NCBI RefSeq assembly: GCF_000714815.1
Contig: NZ_JMIH01000022.1
Span: forward strand, 331,494-395,493
DNA length: 64,000 nt
Source of the DNA: Anditalea andensis
Lineage (GTDB): Bacteria > Bacteroidota > Bacteroidia > Cytophagales > Cyclobacteriaceae
Direction of reading: 5' to 3'
How positions within the stretch are numbered: position 1 is the first letter of the stretch; each line of letters begins with the position of its first letter. The notes beneath the pieces were generated by a model, which saw only the letters and a program-made list of their open reading frames with translations, did no database searches and was not told where the DNA came from. This document shows positions 35,970-44,861 of this stretch, one piece after another. The position numbers were made by a program, and so were the translations under genes.

Positions 35970-36899
35970 ATGAAAATCAAGTACTTTTTACTATATCTCA
36001 TCAGCATGGTTACTTTGGTTTCCTGCGAGCGGTTTCTTGAGGTGGAACTGCCGGGGCAGGAGCCAAGAATGGTATTGAATGCGCTTTTGGAACCCTCAGA
36101 TTCGCTGACTGTTTTTCTGACCAAAAGTAAAGGTGTATTGGAGGGTAGAGCTTCAAATGGAGAATTTGAACTGGTTGAAGGGGCAAATGTATATTTAAAA
36201 GATCAGGAAGGCCGGATTTATCCTTTGGAGTACATCAATAGGAGCAGTCCATATGAAACCAATGCCTATTATTATCTCAGTGGCCATGAGTTCTTGGCAG
36301 GCCAGACCTATGAGATAATAGCAGAAAAAGAGGGTTTCCCTACTATCACCAGTGAACAGAAACTGCCGGATAGAATTCAGTTGAAATCAATAGACATTAT
36401 CAACCTGGGACCGGTAGATGGAAACGGAAACAATAATGAACTTGAAATAACGGTAAAATTTGATGATCCTCCCGGCAGTAATTTCTATGAGATTTCAGGT
36501 TCATTTTTCGCAAGTGACACTGTTATTATTGAAGGTATACCTTATGTAAATAATTATTTCTTAGATCCTTCCCTCATTCCCGTCAACCCGGTGTATAAAA
36601 AAGATTATTTGATGAGGCCAGTACTTCTTTTCAGTGATAACTTATTTAACGGATCAGTATCAGAAATGGTGTTCAGGACTACGATCCCGAGAAATGTGGA
36701 ATTCCAATTTACCATTAAATTCTCCCATATTTCTGAATCCTACTACAGGTTTTATGATACTGCAGATTTACAGCGGTCCAATCGGGGGGATATACTTTCC
36801 CAGCCTGTACTTGTATATAATAATATCAATAATGGCATGGGGATTTTTAAATCCAGAAATACAGATCAAAAGGTAATTAAGATTAGGGTAGGAGATTGA
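35970..36899 (+). CDS. DUF4249 lipoprotein
   Basis: 309 residues from ATG 35970; leader ending VTLVSC (lipobox at about residue 18), then the DUF4249 pattern EVELPGQEPRMVLNALLEP and SLTVFLTKSKGV. This surface or periplasmic lipoprotein family occurs beside TonB receptors and probably helps substrate capture, in the way SusD does for SusC; no enzymatic activity is known. Close partner of the preceding gene. Confidence 0.85.
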   Translation: MKIKYFLLYLISMVTLVSCERFLEVELPGQEPRMVLNALLEPSDSLTVFLTKSKGVLEGRASNGEFELVEGANVYLKDQEGRIYPLEYINRSSPYETNAYYYLSGHEFLAGQTYEIIAEKEGFPTITSEQKLPDRIQLKSIDIINLGPVDGNGNNNELEITVKFDDPPGSNFYEISGSFFASDTVIIEGIPYVNNYFLDPSLIPVNPVYKKDYLMRPVLLFSDNLFNGSVSEMVFRTTIPRNVEFQFTIKFSHISESYYRFYDTADLQRSNRGDILSQPVLVYNNINNGMGIFKSRNTDQKVIKIRVGD

Positions 36900-37332
36900 A
36901 AGAGGGCCTCTGTGAAAATTCACACACTGGGATGATTAAAACCATGCGAGATACCATTCCGATTCCTTTTTCACGGAACAAGGTTTTTTTTGAAAAACAA
37001 ATTATACACAGCTGAAATTAATGGTCTAACATTACACCATATTAATAATATAATACGGTATGATTAAGGTTAAAAAACAAATATTCAGACGTATATACTA
37101 TGTTTATTCCTATTTTTCCATTGGTTATCATAATTAACTTACTTCCTATGTATACGGAGTGGGTATGGAGAGAAACAGGAGTGATAAGGAACAGGAATGG
37201 GAGTAAACCTGAGTTTTAGTAATTGATATGACATAGGTGATGTATAATCTTTCAAAGCGGAACAAATGAAGCCGAAGTCGCCAGCGTATAAGCCGTTGAT
37301 TGGGAGTTAGCCTTATATTTGAATGCTTCTCC
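36900..37332. other. intergenic gap with orphan leader repeat
   Basis: Holds repeat copy 7 (36901-37014). The rest (37015-37332) shows no gene or clear terminator. Confidence 0.5.
36901..37014 (+). repeat. dispersed leader repeat, copy 7 (orphan, start codon changed)
   Basis: GTGAAAATTCACACACTGGG with GATGATTA, GCGAGATACCATTCCGATT, TTTTTTTTGAAAAACAAATT and ATACACAG followed by CTG AAA where other copies have ATG AAA. No gene follows on plus. Confidence 0.8.
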
Positions 37333-37941
37333 TTATAAAATATGTTGATTAACCCAATCAATCTCCTCCTGTCTGATCGTGTGCTGCGGATCATCGAAAA
37401 TAAGGGTGTTTACATTGGCTCCTAACTTTCGCAATAGATCAGCAGTGGTTTTTATTCTGCTTAAGGGTACGTGCATGTCCCGGTTGCTGCTGCCGATAAA
37501 CACCGGTGTTTCCGCAAAGTCCCCCTTGTATTTGTCAGCATTGATTATTTCTCCTATGAGTCCTCCGGTGAAAGCAATGACTCCTCCGTATTTTCTTGCA
37601 TGTAAGGCAGCATATTCCAGTGTTAAACAGGCCCCTTGGGAAAACCCGATGAAATATAACTTCTCTGGGTTGATGCCTTCCTTCTGGCACCCTTTCACTA
37701 ATGCATCTATTGTACTGATTGCCTTGGTATAGGCAGGTTCGTTTTGGGCTTCGGGAGCCATGAAACTATAGGGATACCAGGTACTGCCCTCAGCCTGTGG
37801 GGCCAGTAAGGCAAAGCCTTTTAAATTCAGATGGTCTGATAGTGTCAGGATACTTTCAGCGCTTGCCCCACGGCCATGAATCAATATGGCTACTTTATCA
37901 GCTCTGTGCAAGGAAACGCCTTTTATTACGGTATTAGTCAT
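37333..37941 (-). CDS. phospholipase/carboxylesterase-family hydrolase (MhqD-like)
   Basis: 202 residues. HGRGASAES near residue 23, nucleophile elbow GFSQGACLTLEYA near residue 104, acidic residue region and catalytic His in DDPQHTIRQEE. This is the carboxylesterase/phospholipase family to which B. subtilis MhqD belongs. Its start overlaps the stop of the ring-cleaving dioxygenase gene by 8 bp, so both are one unit. Given the MhqO- and MarR-type neighbours, a part in quinone or electrophile detoxification is the best inference. Confidence 0.85.
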   Translation of the reverse strand: MTNTVIKGVSLHRADKVAILIHGRGASAESILTLSDHLNLKGFALLAPQAEGSTWYPYSFMAPEAQNEPAYTKAISTIDALVKGCQKEGINPEKLYFIGFSQGACLTLEYAALHARKYGGVIAFTGGLIGEIINADKYKGDFAETPVFIGSSNRDMHVPLSRIKTTADLLRKLGANVNTLIFDDPQHTIRQEEIDWVNQHIL

Positions 37942-38884
37942 ATTTTCCGGGGTTTAGTTTGAGTGAAGGGAGGCTGGATGTTATTTTCGCACGCTGTGGC
38001 TCTACCCAATCCGGTAGTTTTAAGGCTTCACCCAGGTTGGCCTTCTCTTCGTCAATGGCAAAACCTGGCTCATCTGTTGCAATTTCAAAAAGTACACCTC
38101 CTGGCTCACGGTAATACACGGATTTGAAATAATTCCTGTCTTTGACCTCAGTCACTTGTACACCATTTTCCATCAGTTTTCGCTGAATGGCCGCCTGTGT
38201 TTCATCATTGGCTGTTCTGAAAGCTATATGATGTACGGTGCCGGCACTCTGCATACCGGGTCTTCCCGCCGGGTCTACCAGTATATCAATAATATCCCCT
38301 GGATTCCCGTCAATACCGTAACGAAAACGGTTTTTTTCTTTTCCTATAAACTTATAATCCATCAGTTCTGTAAGCAACTTTTCTGTTAGCTCCTTTGATT
38401 TCAGGTTTAAGGTAGCACTGTGAAAGCCTAATATGGCATGTTCCTGGGGAATGTGCCCATAGGTCCATCCTTTTCTAAGATCATCTGCTGCAGCTACCAG
38501 TTCTATGCCCATCCCGTCATGGTCTTCAAATCTGATCAATAACTCGCCAAACCGCTCTAATGTGGTGGAGGTGGTGATTCCCAGTGAAGATAACCTTGAT
38601 GTCCAGTAATCCAGTGAATGCTCTGGGATGGAGAAGGCAGTGTAGGTGAGTTCGCCAGTGCCTTTAGTGCCCCTTCTTGCCCCTTCAAAAGGGAAAAAGG
38701 TAAGTATAGATCCCGGTGAGCCTACTTCATCTCCATAGTAAAGATGGTAGACACCCGGAGCATCAAAGTTGATGGTTTTTTTTACCAGCCTTAGTCCTAA
38801 TACACTGGTATAAAAGTCTACATTTTTTTGGGCATTTCCAGCCAGGGCTGTGATGTGATGGATGCCTGAGATTAATGGGGCCAT
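37934..38884 (-). CDS. ring-cleaving dioxygenase, MhqO-like
   Basis: 316 residues made of two vicinal-oxygen-chelate halves. Metal-binding candidates: His in GIHHITALAG near residue 9, His in VHHIAFRT near residue 218, and Glu in GVLFEIATDEPG near residue 268. The sequence type is that of MhqO/MhqA-like proteins, which open hydroquinone or catechol rings and protect against quinones. Upstream on the same strand lie yceI and the MarR regulator; downstream the esterase overlaps it. A terminator lies between it and yceI, so this pair may have its own promoter. Confidence 0.87.
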   Translation of the reverse strand: MAPLISGIHHITALAGNAQKNVDFYTSVLGLRLVKKTINFDAPGVYHLYYGDEVGSPGSILTFFPFEGARRGTKGTGELTYTAFSIPEHSLDYWTSRLSSLGITTSTTLERFGELLIRFEDHDGMGIELVAAADDLRKGWTYGHIPQEHAILGFHSATLNLKSKELTEKLLTELMDYKFIGKEKNRFRYGIDGNPGDIIDILVDPAGRPGMQSAGTVHHIAFRTANDETQAAIQRKLMENGVQVTEVKDRNYFKSVYYREPGGVLFEIATDEPGFAIDEEKANLGEALKLPDWVEPQRAKITSSLPSLKLNPGKYD

Positions 38885-38911
38885 GGTTATGTTTGTTTAG
38901 GTTGCTTTGTA

Positions 38912-38953
38912 AAAAAAAAGTAAGCAGTGAGGTTTAATCCCTACTACTTACTT
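38912..38953 (-). terminator. terminator behind the yceI-like gene
   Basis: On minus: AAGTAAGTAGT, GGGATTAAACC, ACTGCTTACTT, then nine Ts. An imperfect long stem followed by a strong T run. Confidence 0.8.
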
Positions 38954-38978
38954 TTCAGATGCAAATAATAAGGATTTA

Positions 38979-39494
38979 TTAGTTTTTTACTAGCTGTACG
39001 CTGGCCAATAGTTTGATTTGGTCACCTACCACTACACTTCCTGCTTCCGTAACCGGCGACCAGGTAAGTCCGAATTCTTTTCTGCTGATCTTGCCTTCTA
39101 ATTCAAATCCTGCCTTGGTATTGCCATATGGGTCGTCTGCTATACCACCAAATTCAACTTCAAGCTCTACCGGTTTGGTGACATCTTTGATCGTCAAATC
39201 TCCTTTTAGGACACTTCCTTCTAATGTCCCGTTGGTAAATTTGATTTGAGGATACTTTTCAGCATCAAAAAAGTCGGCTGATTTTAAATGGGTATCACGG
39301 TCGGCCTGATTGGTGCTGATGCTGTTTATATCAGCAGAAAATTCTATTTTAGCTCCTTTAAAGTCATCGCCCGTAGTTTCTGCATGTCCTTCGAAAGTAG
39401 TGAAGTTACCTGTCACCGTGGAGATCACCAGGTGCTTTACTTTAAAAGATACTTCAGAGTGCGTAGGGTCGATGGTCCATTTTGTAGTGCTCAT
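38979..39494 (-). CDS. YceI-like polyisoprenoid-binding lipocalin-fold protein
   Basis: 171 residues without signal peptide; starts WTIDPTHSEVSFKVKHLVIS and continues with the beta-barrel pattern (GTLEGSVLKGDLTIKDVTKP). YceI proteins bind long isoprenoid chains including ubiquinone-like molecules. The gene lies between a MarR regulator and the dioxygenase, so it may handle quinones in the same response. Cytoplasmic version, since no leader is seen. Confidence 0.9.
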   Translation of the reverse strand: MSTTKWTIDPTHSEVSFKVKHLVISTVTGNFTTFEGHAETTGDDFKGAKIEFSADINSISTNQADRDTHLKSADFFDAEKYPQIKFTNGTLEGSVLKGDLTIKDVTKPVELEVEFGGIADDPYGNTKAGFELEGKISRKEFGLTWSPVTEAGSVVVGDQIKLLASVQLVKN

Positions 39495-39576
39495 AATTTG
39501 TAGTTTTTGTTTGTTTTATAAAATAGTAAAATGTTAATACACTGTATGTCTATACACTTAAATATAGAAATTTTTT

Positions 39577-40026
39577 TCAGCTCCTAAGTTTATCCAGGAG
39601 CTCATTTAATAGATCCAACTCCGGTTCATCTAAATGGAGGATTTCCCTGTTGAACTTATTTACTTGCTCTTCCAGCTTTTCCAATGTAGACAGTCCCATC
39701 TCAGTGATCGTAATGTCTACCTGCCTTCTGTCAGAGGGACATTCTAACCGGCTGACCAGGTCCTTTTGCTTTAGCTTTTCTACCAGCCTGGAGGCATTGC
39801 TCATTTTGTTAAGCATCCTATCCTGTATGCTCGAGACCGTGATAGGCTCAGGATGTTTGCCCCTTAATATACGGAGTACATTATACTGCTCGGGAGACAA
39901 ACCATAAGGCTTGAACAGTTTGCCCTGCTGGGCTACTATGTAACTATTGGTATACAAAAGGTTTACCAGTGCCTTATTATAAGGATCCTTGAACTTCTTT
40001 TGCTTTATGGCCTCTTCTATTTTCAT
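39577..40026 (-). CDS. MarR-family transcriptional regulator
   Basis: 149 residues with the winged-helix core: SPEQYNVLRILRG, MLNKMSNASRLVEKLKQKDL as recognition helix region and the wing SRLECPSDRRQVDITIT. MarR/MhqR-type repressors respond to phenols and quinones; the genes next to it (yceI-like, MhqO-like, MhqD-like) match that. Single Cys in the wing (near residue 97). The start codon at 40026 is preceded by leader repeat copy 8. Confidence 0.92.
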   Translation of the reverse strand: MKIEEAIKQKKFKDPYNKALVNLLYTNSYIVAQQGKLFKPYGLSPEQYNVLRILRGKHPEPITVSSIQDRMLNKMSNASRLVEKLKQKDLVSRLECPSDRRQVDITITEMGLSTLEKLEEQVNKFNREILHLDEPELDLLNELLDKLRS

Positions 40027-40185
40027 CAGATTAATATTTGTTTTTTAAAGGCCATAACTTTTTCCGTACCAGAGGTCGGGATAGCCTGTCCAGCATATAC
40101 TCGGGTGAATCTTGTATTTTCCCCGATAACTATCAGGGGCGAAGACATCCCAATTGGATAGGATTTCCTCATGCCCGATTTTATC
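40027..40185 (-). repeat. dispersed leader repeat, copy 8 (before MarR gene)
   Basis: On minus: AAATCGGGCATGAGG, CAATTGGGATGTCTTCG (diverged core), a long insertion with TATCGGGG, CAAGATTCACCCG, TATCCCGACCTCTGGTACGG, then GGCCTTTAAAAAACAAATA and the ATG at 40026. Longest and most diverged copy. Confidence 0.78.
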
Positions 40186-40482
40186 GCTGTTTTCATTGTA
40201 TTTAATGTATATACATTTAATACGGCTGTAAAGTTTCAAAATACTTTAAATATTTCAAAATATTTTTTAAAAGAATTGGCCTAACAGAGACAAGACACTA
40301 AAGGAAATTGATGAAAGGTAGGATCCGGCACTTAAAAATAAGGCCTTAGCGGCAAAATCAATTACCGTTAAAAACCTGTGTGCCTTGGTGCTTAGTATGA
40401 TTGTAATGGTGGAGCTATCATCTTTTGCATATCATATCTGTAAAATATGGGCCCTTTGGGGTATAATAATTATTGTTTTTTA
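40186..40482. other. intergenic gap
   Basis: No gene or clear terminator recognised between the repeat and the end of the amidohydrolase gene. Confidence 0.5.
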
Positions 40483-42069
40483 TCAATCAAGTCCCGGCTG
40501 TTTGATCCTGGCATTCTCCCTAGCCTTATGTTGAAGTACGATCTGATGTACATCTTCAAGCAGTTTTTTGGCATCATATACTATACCGTCTTTAACGGTG
40601 TATTTCACCCCGCCCACACGGGTGGGTTCATTATTGTTGTCTATCCGTATAGCACCGGTACCATATAGTACTTTTAGATTCTGGAGGGGATTCTCTTCTA
40701 CAATGACAAAGTCTGCCAGTTTACCTACTTCTACTGAACCAATTCTGTCTGACATGCCCAATGCTTCCGCTCCGTTTAAAGTAGCCGACCTGATGACTTC
40801 TATTGGATGGAAACCTGCTTCCTGGAGGAGTTCCAGTTCACGTATAAAGGCAAATCCGTAAAGCTGATAGATAAATCCTGAATCAGATCCTGCAGTCACC
40901 CTTCCGCCCCTATTCTTGTATTCGTTGACAAAAGTCATCCATAGCCTATAGTTTTCTTTCCACTGTATTTCGTGGTCCGTCGTCCAGTCAAACCAATAGC
41001 TGCCATGTGATTCACGGCTGGGCTGATAGAACTTCCATAGTGAGGGCAGGGTATATTCATCATGCCACTCAGCCCTTCTGGTCCTCATCAGGTCACGGTT
41101 GGCTTCATAGATGTTAAAGGTAGGATCTATGGTGAAATCCAGTTCAATGAGCTCGTCCATGACTTTGTTCCATTTTTCGGAATAAGGTTCAGCCGCCTGT
41201 TTCCAAAGTTTGCCTGCTTCAGAAAAACGGTGCTGTTCATTTTGATAGTTATAATCCGTACGGTAATCCTGTATGGTGCGGCCGGTAAACAATGCCTCGG
41301 GCAGTCCGTACCAGTGTTCCATAGATGTCAATCCGGCCCGGGCCGAATGCAGTACATTCCAGCGGGCTACATCCATCTGGGCATGGTGCATGGCAGAACG
41401 CAAGCCTATACGTTTGTTTTCTTCCATGGCTGCCTGCATGACTTCCGGTTTGGCGCCAAAGAATTTGATACCGTCAGCGCCTTTATTGGCATTGGCATTT
41501 ACCCAATCCTTGGCTTCTTTTGCGGTTGCGATGGTCTTACCGGCACCCTGCCCAAAGCTAGTGTAAGCTAATATTCTTGGCGCTGTGATGGTATTATTGG
41601 CTGATCTGCTTTTCTGGTCGAGCACCCAGTCCAGGCCGTTTCCTGCAGATGGATCTCTGATGGTGGTGATGCCATGTGCCATCCACAGTTTGAAAACATA
41701 CTCTGCCGGAGTGCCCTGTCCGGATCCTCCTATGTGACCATGCATATCTATAAAGCCGGGCAATAGGTAATGTCCTTCCAGTTCGAGCACCTGGTCATTT
41801 GGTCCTGCCTGGGGTCTTCGGTTTTCTTTGATGGCAAGACCGGGGTAGCCTACCGTCCTGATCTCCGTAATAATATTCTTTTCTATTATTATGTCCACCG
41901 GACCTATAGGCGGTGCACCTGTTCCGTCCAGTAGGGTGACACCTCTTATAATCAATCTATCATAAGGACCATCTCCCTCTGCTCTGTTCGGAGCAGGCAT
42001 GATCTGGCTTTTGGCCTGGAAGACCATAACAGATAGCAAGCAAAGGAGTATCAGTATTTTTTTTTTCAT
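40483..42069 (-). CDS. exported amidohydrolase
   Basis: 528 residues from ATG 42069 (MKKKILILLCLL), a better start than the longer frame to 42117 because it begins the signal peptide (about 1-22, ending AKSQ). Metal-binding HxH in GFIDMHGHIGG, later MHHAQMDVARW and LTSMEHWYGL, and the catalytic Asp in TAGSDSGF. The C-terminal GKLADFVIVEENPL is the usual end of this superfamily. Imidazolonepropionase-like or peptidase-type activity is possible; the substrate is unknown. Acts in the periplasm. Confidence 0.88.
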   Translation of the reverse strand: MKKKILILLCLLSVMVFQAKSQIMPAPNRAEGDGPYDRLIIRGVTLLDGTGAPPIGPVDIIIEKNIITEIRTVGYPGLAIKENRRPQAGPNDQVLELEGHYLLPGFIDMHGHIGGSGQGTPAEYVFKLWMAHGITTIRDPSAGNGLDWVLDQKSRSANNTITAPRILAYTSFGQGAGKTIATAKEAKDWVNANANKGADGIKFFGAKPEVMQAAMEENKRIGLRSAMHHAQMDVARWNVLHSARAGLTSMEHWYGLPEALFTGRTIQDYRTDYNYQNEQHRFSEAGKLWKQAAEPYSEKWNKVMDELIELDFTIDPTFNIYEANRDLMRTRRAEWHDEYTLPSLWKFYQPSRESHGSYWFDWTTDHEIQWKENYRLWMTFVNEYKNRGGRVTAGSDSGFIYQLYGFAFIRELELLQEAGFHPIEVIRSATLNGAEALGMSDRIGSVEVGKLADFVIVEENPLQNLKVLYGTGAIRIDNNNEPTRVGGVKYTVKDGIVYDAKKLLEDVHQIVLQHKARENARIKQPGLD

Positions 42070-42338
42070 ATGTGCTGAAGTATAGAAAAGGTAATTTAAA
42101 ATTATTTTATCCAACAAAAAAACAGCTTTTATATAAGGTGAAAATAATAGCCCCTAAGGAGTATTTTTCCACAATATAAATAGAACCAATAAGGTAAGAA
42201 ACGCAAAGAATACTGTTTTATGTGGAAGGCAGCAGCTAAGAGGCGAAGTCACTATAAATTAACCCAGTTACCACGTCGAAACAGATGATGTTGTCAAATT
42301 GTTCCTTATCGCAATTTAATTCCAAGTACTGCCAGCAA

Positions 42339-44861
42339 CTAACCTCTCAAAATCTCCATTGGCGGCTGCTGGATGATCTTGCGGCCATTGAGCCACCCTA
42401 GGATTACCGTCAGGGCGGTGATGCATACATACACGATCAGTGCCTCCTCCCATACCGGCCTGAATGGAATATTGAACACAAATGCACTCAACAGGCCTGC
42501 AGCTATAAAGGAAAGACCTATTCCACAGATAGAGGCCAGACTGCCCAAAAATAAATATTCCAATGTATTGATCCGGGTGACTATAGCACTGCTGGCTCCC
42601 AATGTCCTTAGCAGTATGCTTTCGCGCATCCTCTGATATTTACTAATAATCAACGAACTGATTAGCACCAGAAAACCCGTCACTATACTGAACAGGGCCA
42701 TAAACTGGATCACAAAACTTATTTTGCCCAGAATATTCTCCAGTGTTTCTGTGATGGTGCCCAGGTTGATTACGGATATATTCGGGAAAATGCGTACGAC
42801 TTCCGCCTGAAGATCCGCAGCTTGTCTGTCAGTGGGGGTTTTGGTCATGATGACGTGAAACTTGGGGGCATTATCCAGCACATTTTCCGGAAAGAGCACA
42901 AGGAAATTAGTCGATACCTGATTGAATTTAATATCTCTAAAGCTACCGACATAAGTGGTAATCGGTCTTCCCTGTACATTGAAGACGATCTGATCTCCTA
43001 AACTAATGCCAGTCCGGTCCGCATATCCTTGGTCAAAACTCACAAAAATACTATCTCCCTGATTTTCTACTTTTCGAAGATTTCCTTTGACCATCCTTTC
43101 TGAAGCGATAAGCGTATCGCGATAGGTGACTCTGAATTCACGGTTGTATAGAGATCTGGATCTTTTGGTATCTTCGTCCAGTTCTTCATTTTCTTTTTTG
43201 GAGATGCCATTGATTTCCGCCAGTGACATGGTGACGATGGGTACCTGCTGTATGATCGGGAAATTTTTATTCTGTATTCTGCTCTTGACATCTTCTAACT
43301 GTTGTGTCTGGATATCAAACATCAGCATATTAGGCTGGTCTTCTTTGTCGGCAAACTTAGCTTCGGCCAGCAACTGGTTTTGGACAAAGAATAAGGTGCT
43401 GATCATTGCCGTGCCCAGACCTATTGTAGCAATAAGGGAAATGGTTTGATTGTTAGGTCGGTATAAGTTAGCCAGTGACTGTCTAAGTGGGTAATTGAGC
43501 GATATGGGTAGGAATCTGCGGATGGCCCACATGATGCCCATGCCCACCAGCCACAGCGCAGCAAAAGCAAACAGCACAAATCCTGTGAAGCCCAAAGCCT
43601 CTTTCCAGCCACTCATCAGATAGAAGCTAAATGAGAAGATGAAGAGGACGATGGCAAACATGACCAGCCATCTTAAAGGATCTTGGCTAAGTTTCATATC
43701 TCCTGACTCTGGTCGTAAAGTCATCATAGGTGATACCTTCCTGATCTTCAGCAGGGGCAGAAGGGCAAATAAGATAGATATGAACAGACCTGTCAAAATA
43801 CCCAACAAAACAGCTTTCCAGGAAATGGCCATAGAAACATCCACTGGAAGGAAATCACTGAATACAGTAGGAAGGGCTATCTGAAGCAGCGATCCTAATC
43901 CGGCCCCTATCAAAGAGCCTATTAATCCCATGATGACGATCTGGGAGAGGTAGATCATAAATGTCAATTTGGACGATACCCCAAGGCACCTTAAGACCGC
44001 TACGGCAGCCATTTTTTCTTTGACAAAGACATTTACTGCACTGGCCACGCCTACAGAACCCAAAAGCAATGCAATAAACGCTACCAAACTTAGAAAGCTG
44101 CTAAGGTTATCAAATGAGCGTCCGGTAGATCTTTTTCTGGATGCTACCGTCTCATGTCTGATGTTTTCTTCTTCCCAGTTTTCTTTGTGGTCGGCTATCG
44201 TCTGCTCTACCTCCACCTTTGGGCCCAGCTCAAAGTAGGAGACATAATTTATTCTGGAACCTACCTGGATCAGGCCTGTGGCTTCCGCATAAGCCATGGG
44301 GATGTAAACTGCCGGGGCCACGGTGGCGGTTATGCCGGTCTGACCAGGCACTTTATCCAGTTCTCCCTCGATCAGGAAAGTAAGTTCGCCGACTTTGATC
44401 GAATCACCCACTTGGGCATTGAACTGTGCCATTAGGATTTTTTCTACCAAAGCCCTTCTCCCCCCCTGTCTGAAAGTCTTTTCTGCGTCTGCGGGGATCG
44501 TTTCCAGTATTCCATAAAAGGGGAAATCACCTTCCAAAGCCCTCACCTGCGTAAGCCTGCTTTCGCCTGAAGCAGGAAAAACAACCATGGAAGCAAAATT
44601 GATTTCATTGCTTCTACCACTGGCTACTGTATCCACAAATAGGTCTTCTGGAAGTGGCTGGTTATTACTCAGTACTAAATCAGCTCCTAGGAGGTCTTTG
44701 GCTTGGTTATCGATAGCCTTACTTAAGTTATCGCCAAAAGAACTGATGCCTACCAGAGCAGCTATTCCTATGACAATGGAAGAAATGAATAGGATGAGCT
44801 TTGATTTGTTTTGCCGAAAATCCCTGAAGGCCATCTTCAGGGTCCACATGATGTTATACAT
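42339..44861 (-). CDS. FtsX-like ABC transporter permease (YbbP-like)
   Basis: 840 residues. An N-terminal helix (about 18-40), a periplasmic domain, then two FtsX-type permease blocks (about 255-390 and about 710-830), with additional helices in between, ten in all. This is the layout of YbbP. The start overlaps the ATPase gene by 8 bp. In E. coli ybbA-ybbP lies divergent to tesA, the same arrangement as here. The family moves lipids or lipoproteins out of the inner membrane, or transmits a mechanical signal; the substrate of YbbAP is not settled. Confidence 0.9.
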   Translation of the reverse strand: MYNIMWTLKMAFRDFRQNKSKLILFISSIVIGIAALVGISSFGDNLSKAIDNQAKDLLGADLVLSNNQPLPEDLFVDTVASGRSNEINFASMVVFPASGESRLTQVRALEGDFPFYGILETIPADAEKTFRQGGRRALVEKILMAQFNAQVGDSIKVGELTFLIEGELDKVPGQTGITATVAPAVYIPMAYAEATGLIQVGSRINYVSYFELGPKVEVEQTIADHKENWEEENIRHETVASRKRSTGRSFDNLSSFLSLVAFIALLLGSVGVASAVNVFVKEKMAAVAVLRCLGVSSKLTFMIYLSQIVIMGLIGSLIGAGLGSLLQIALPTVFSDFLPVDVSMAISWKAVLLGILTGLFISILFALLPLLKIRKVSPMMTLRPESGDMKLSQDPLRWLVMFAIVLFIFSFSFYLMSGWKEALGFTGFVLFAFAALWLVGMGIMWAIRRFLPISLNYPLRQSLANLYRPNNQTISLIATIGLGTAMISTLFFVQNQLLAEAKFADKEDQPNMLMFDIQTQQLEDVKSRIQNKNFPIIQQVPIVTMSLAEINGISKKENEELDEDTKRSRSLYNREFRVTYRDTLIASERMVKGNLRKVENQGDSIFVSFDQGYADRTGISLGDQIVFNVQGRPITTYVGSFRDIKFNQVSTNFLVLFPENVLDNAPKFHVIMTKTPTDRQAADLQAEVVRIFPNISVINLGTITETLENILGKISFVIQFMALFSIVTGFLVLISSLIISKYQRMRESILLRTLGASSAIVTRINTLEYLFLGSLASICGIGLSFIAAGLLSAFVFNIPFRPVWEEALIVYVCITALTVILGWLNGRKIIQQPPMEILRG

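Noticed and set aside
20041..40185. CRISPR array reading of the repeated intergenic sequences
   Set aside because: Copies are kilobases apart, 90-160 bp long, in both orientations and without spacer periodicity; no cas gene is present.
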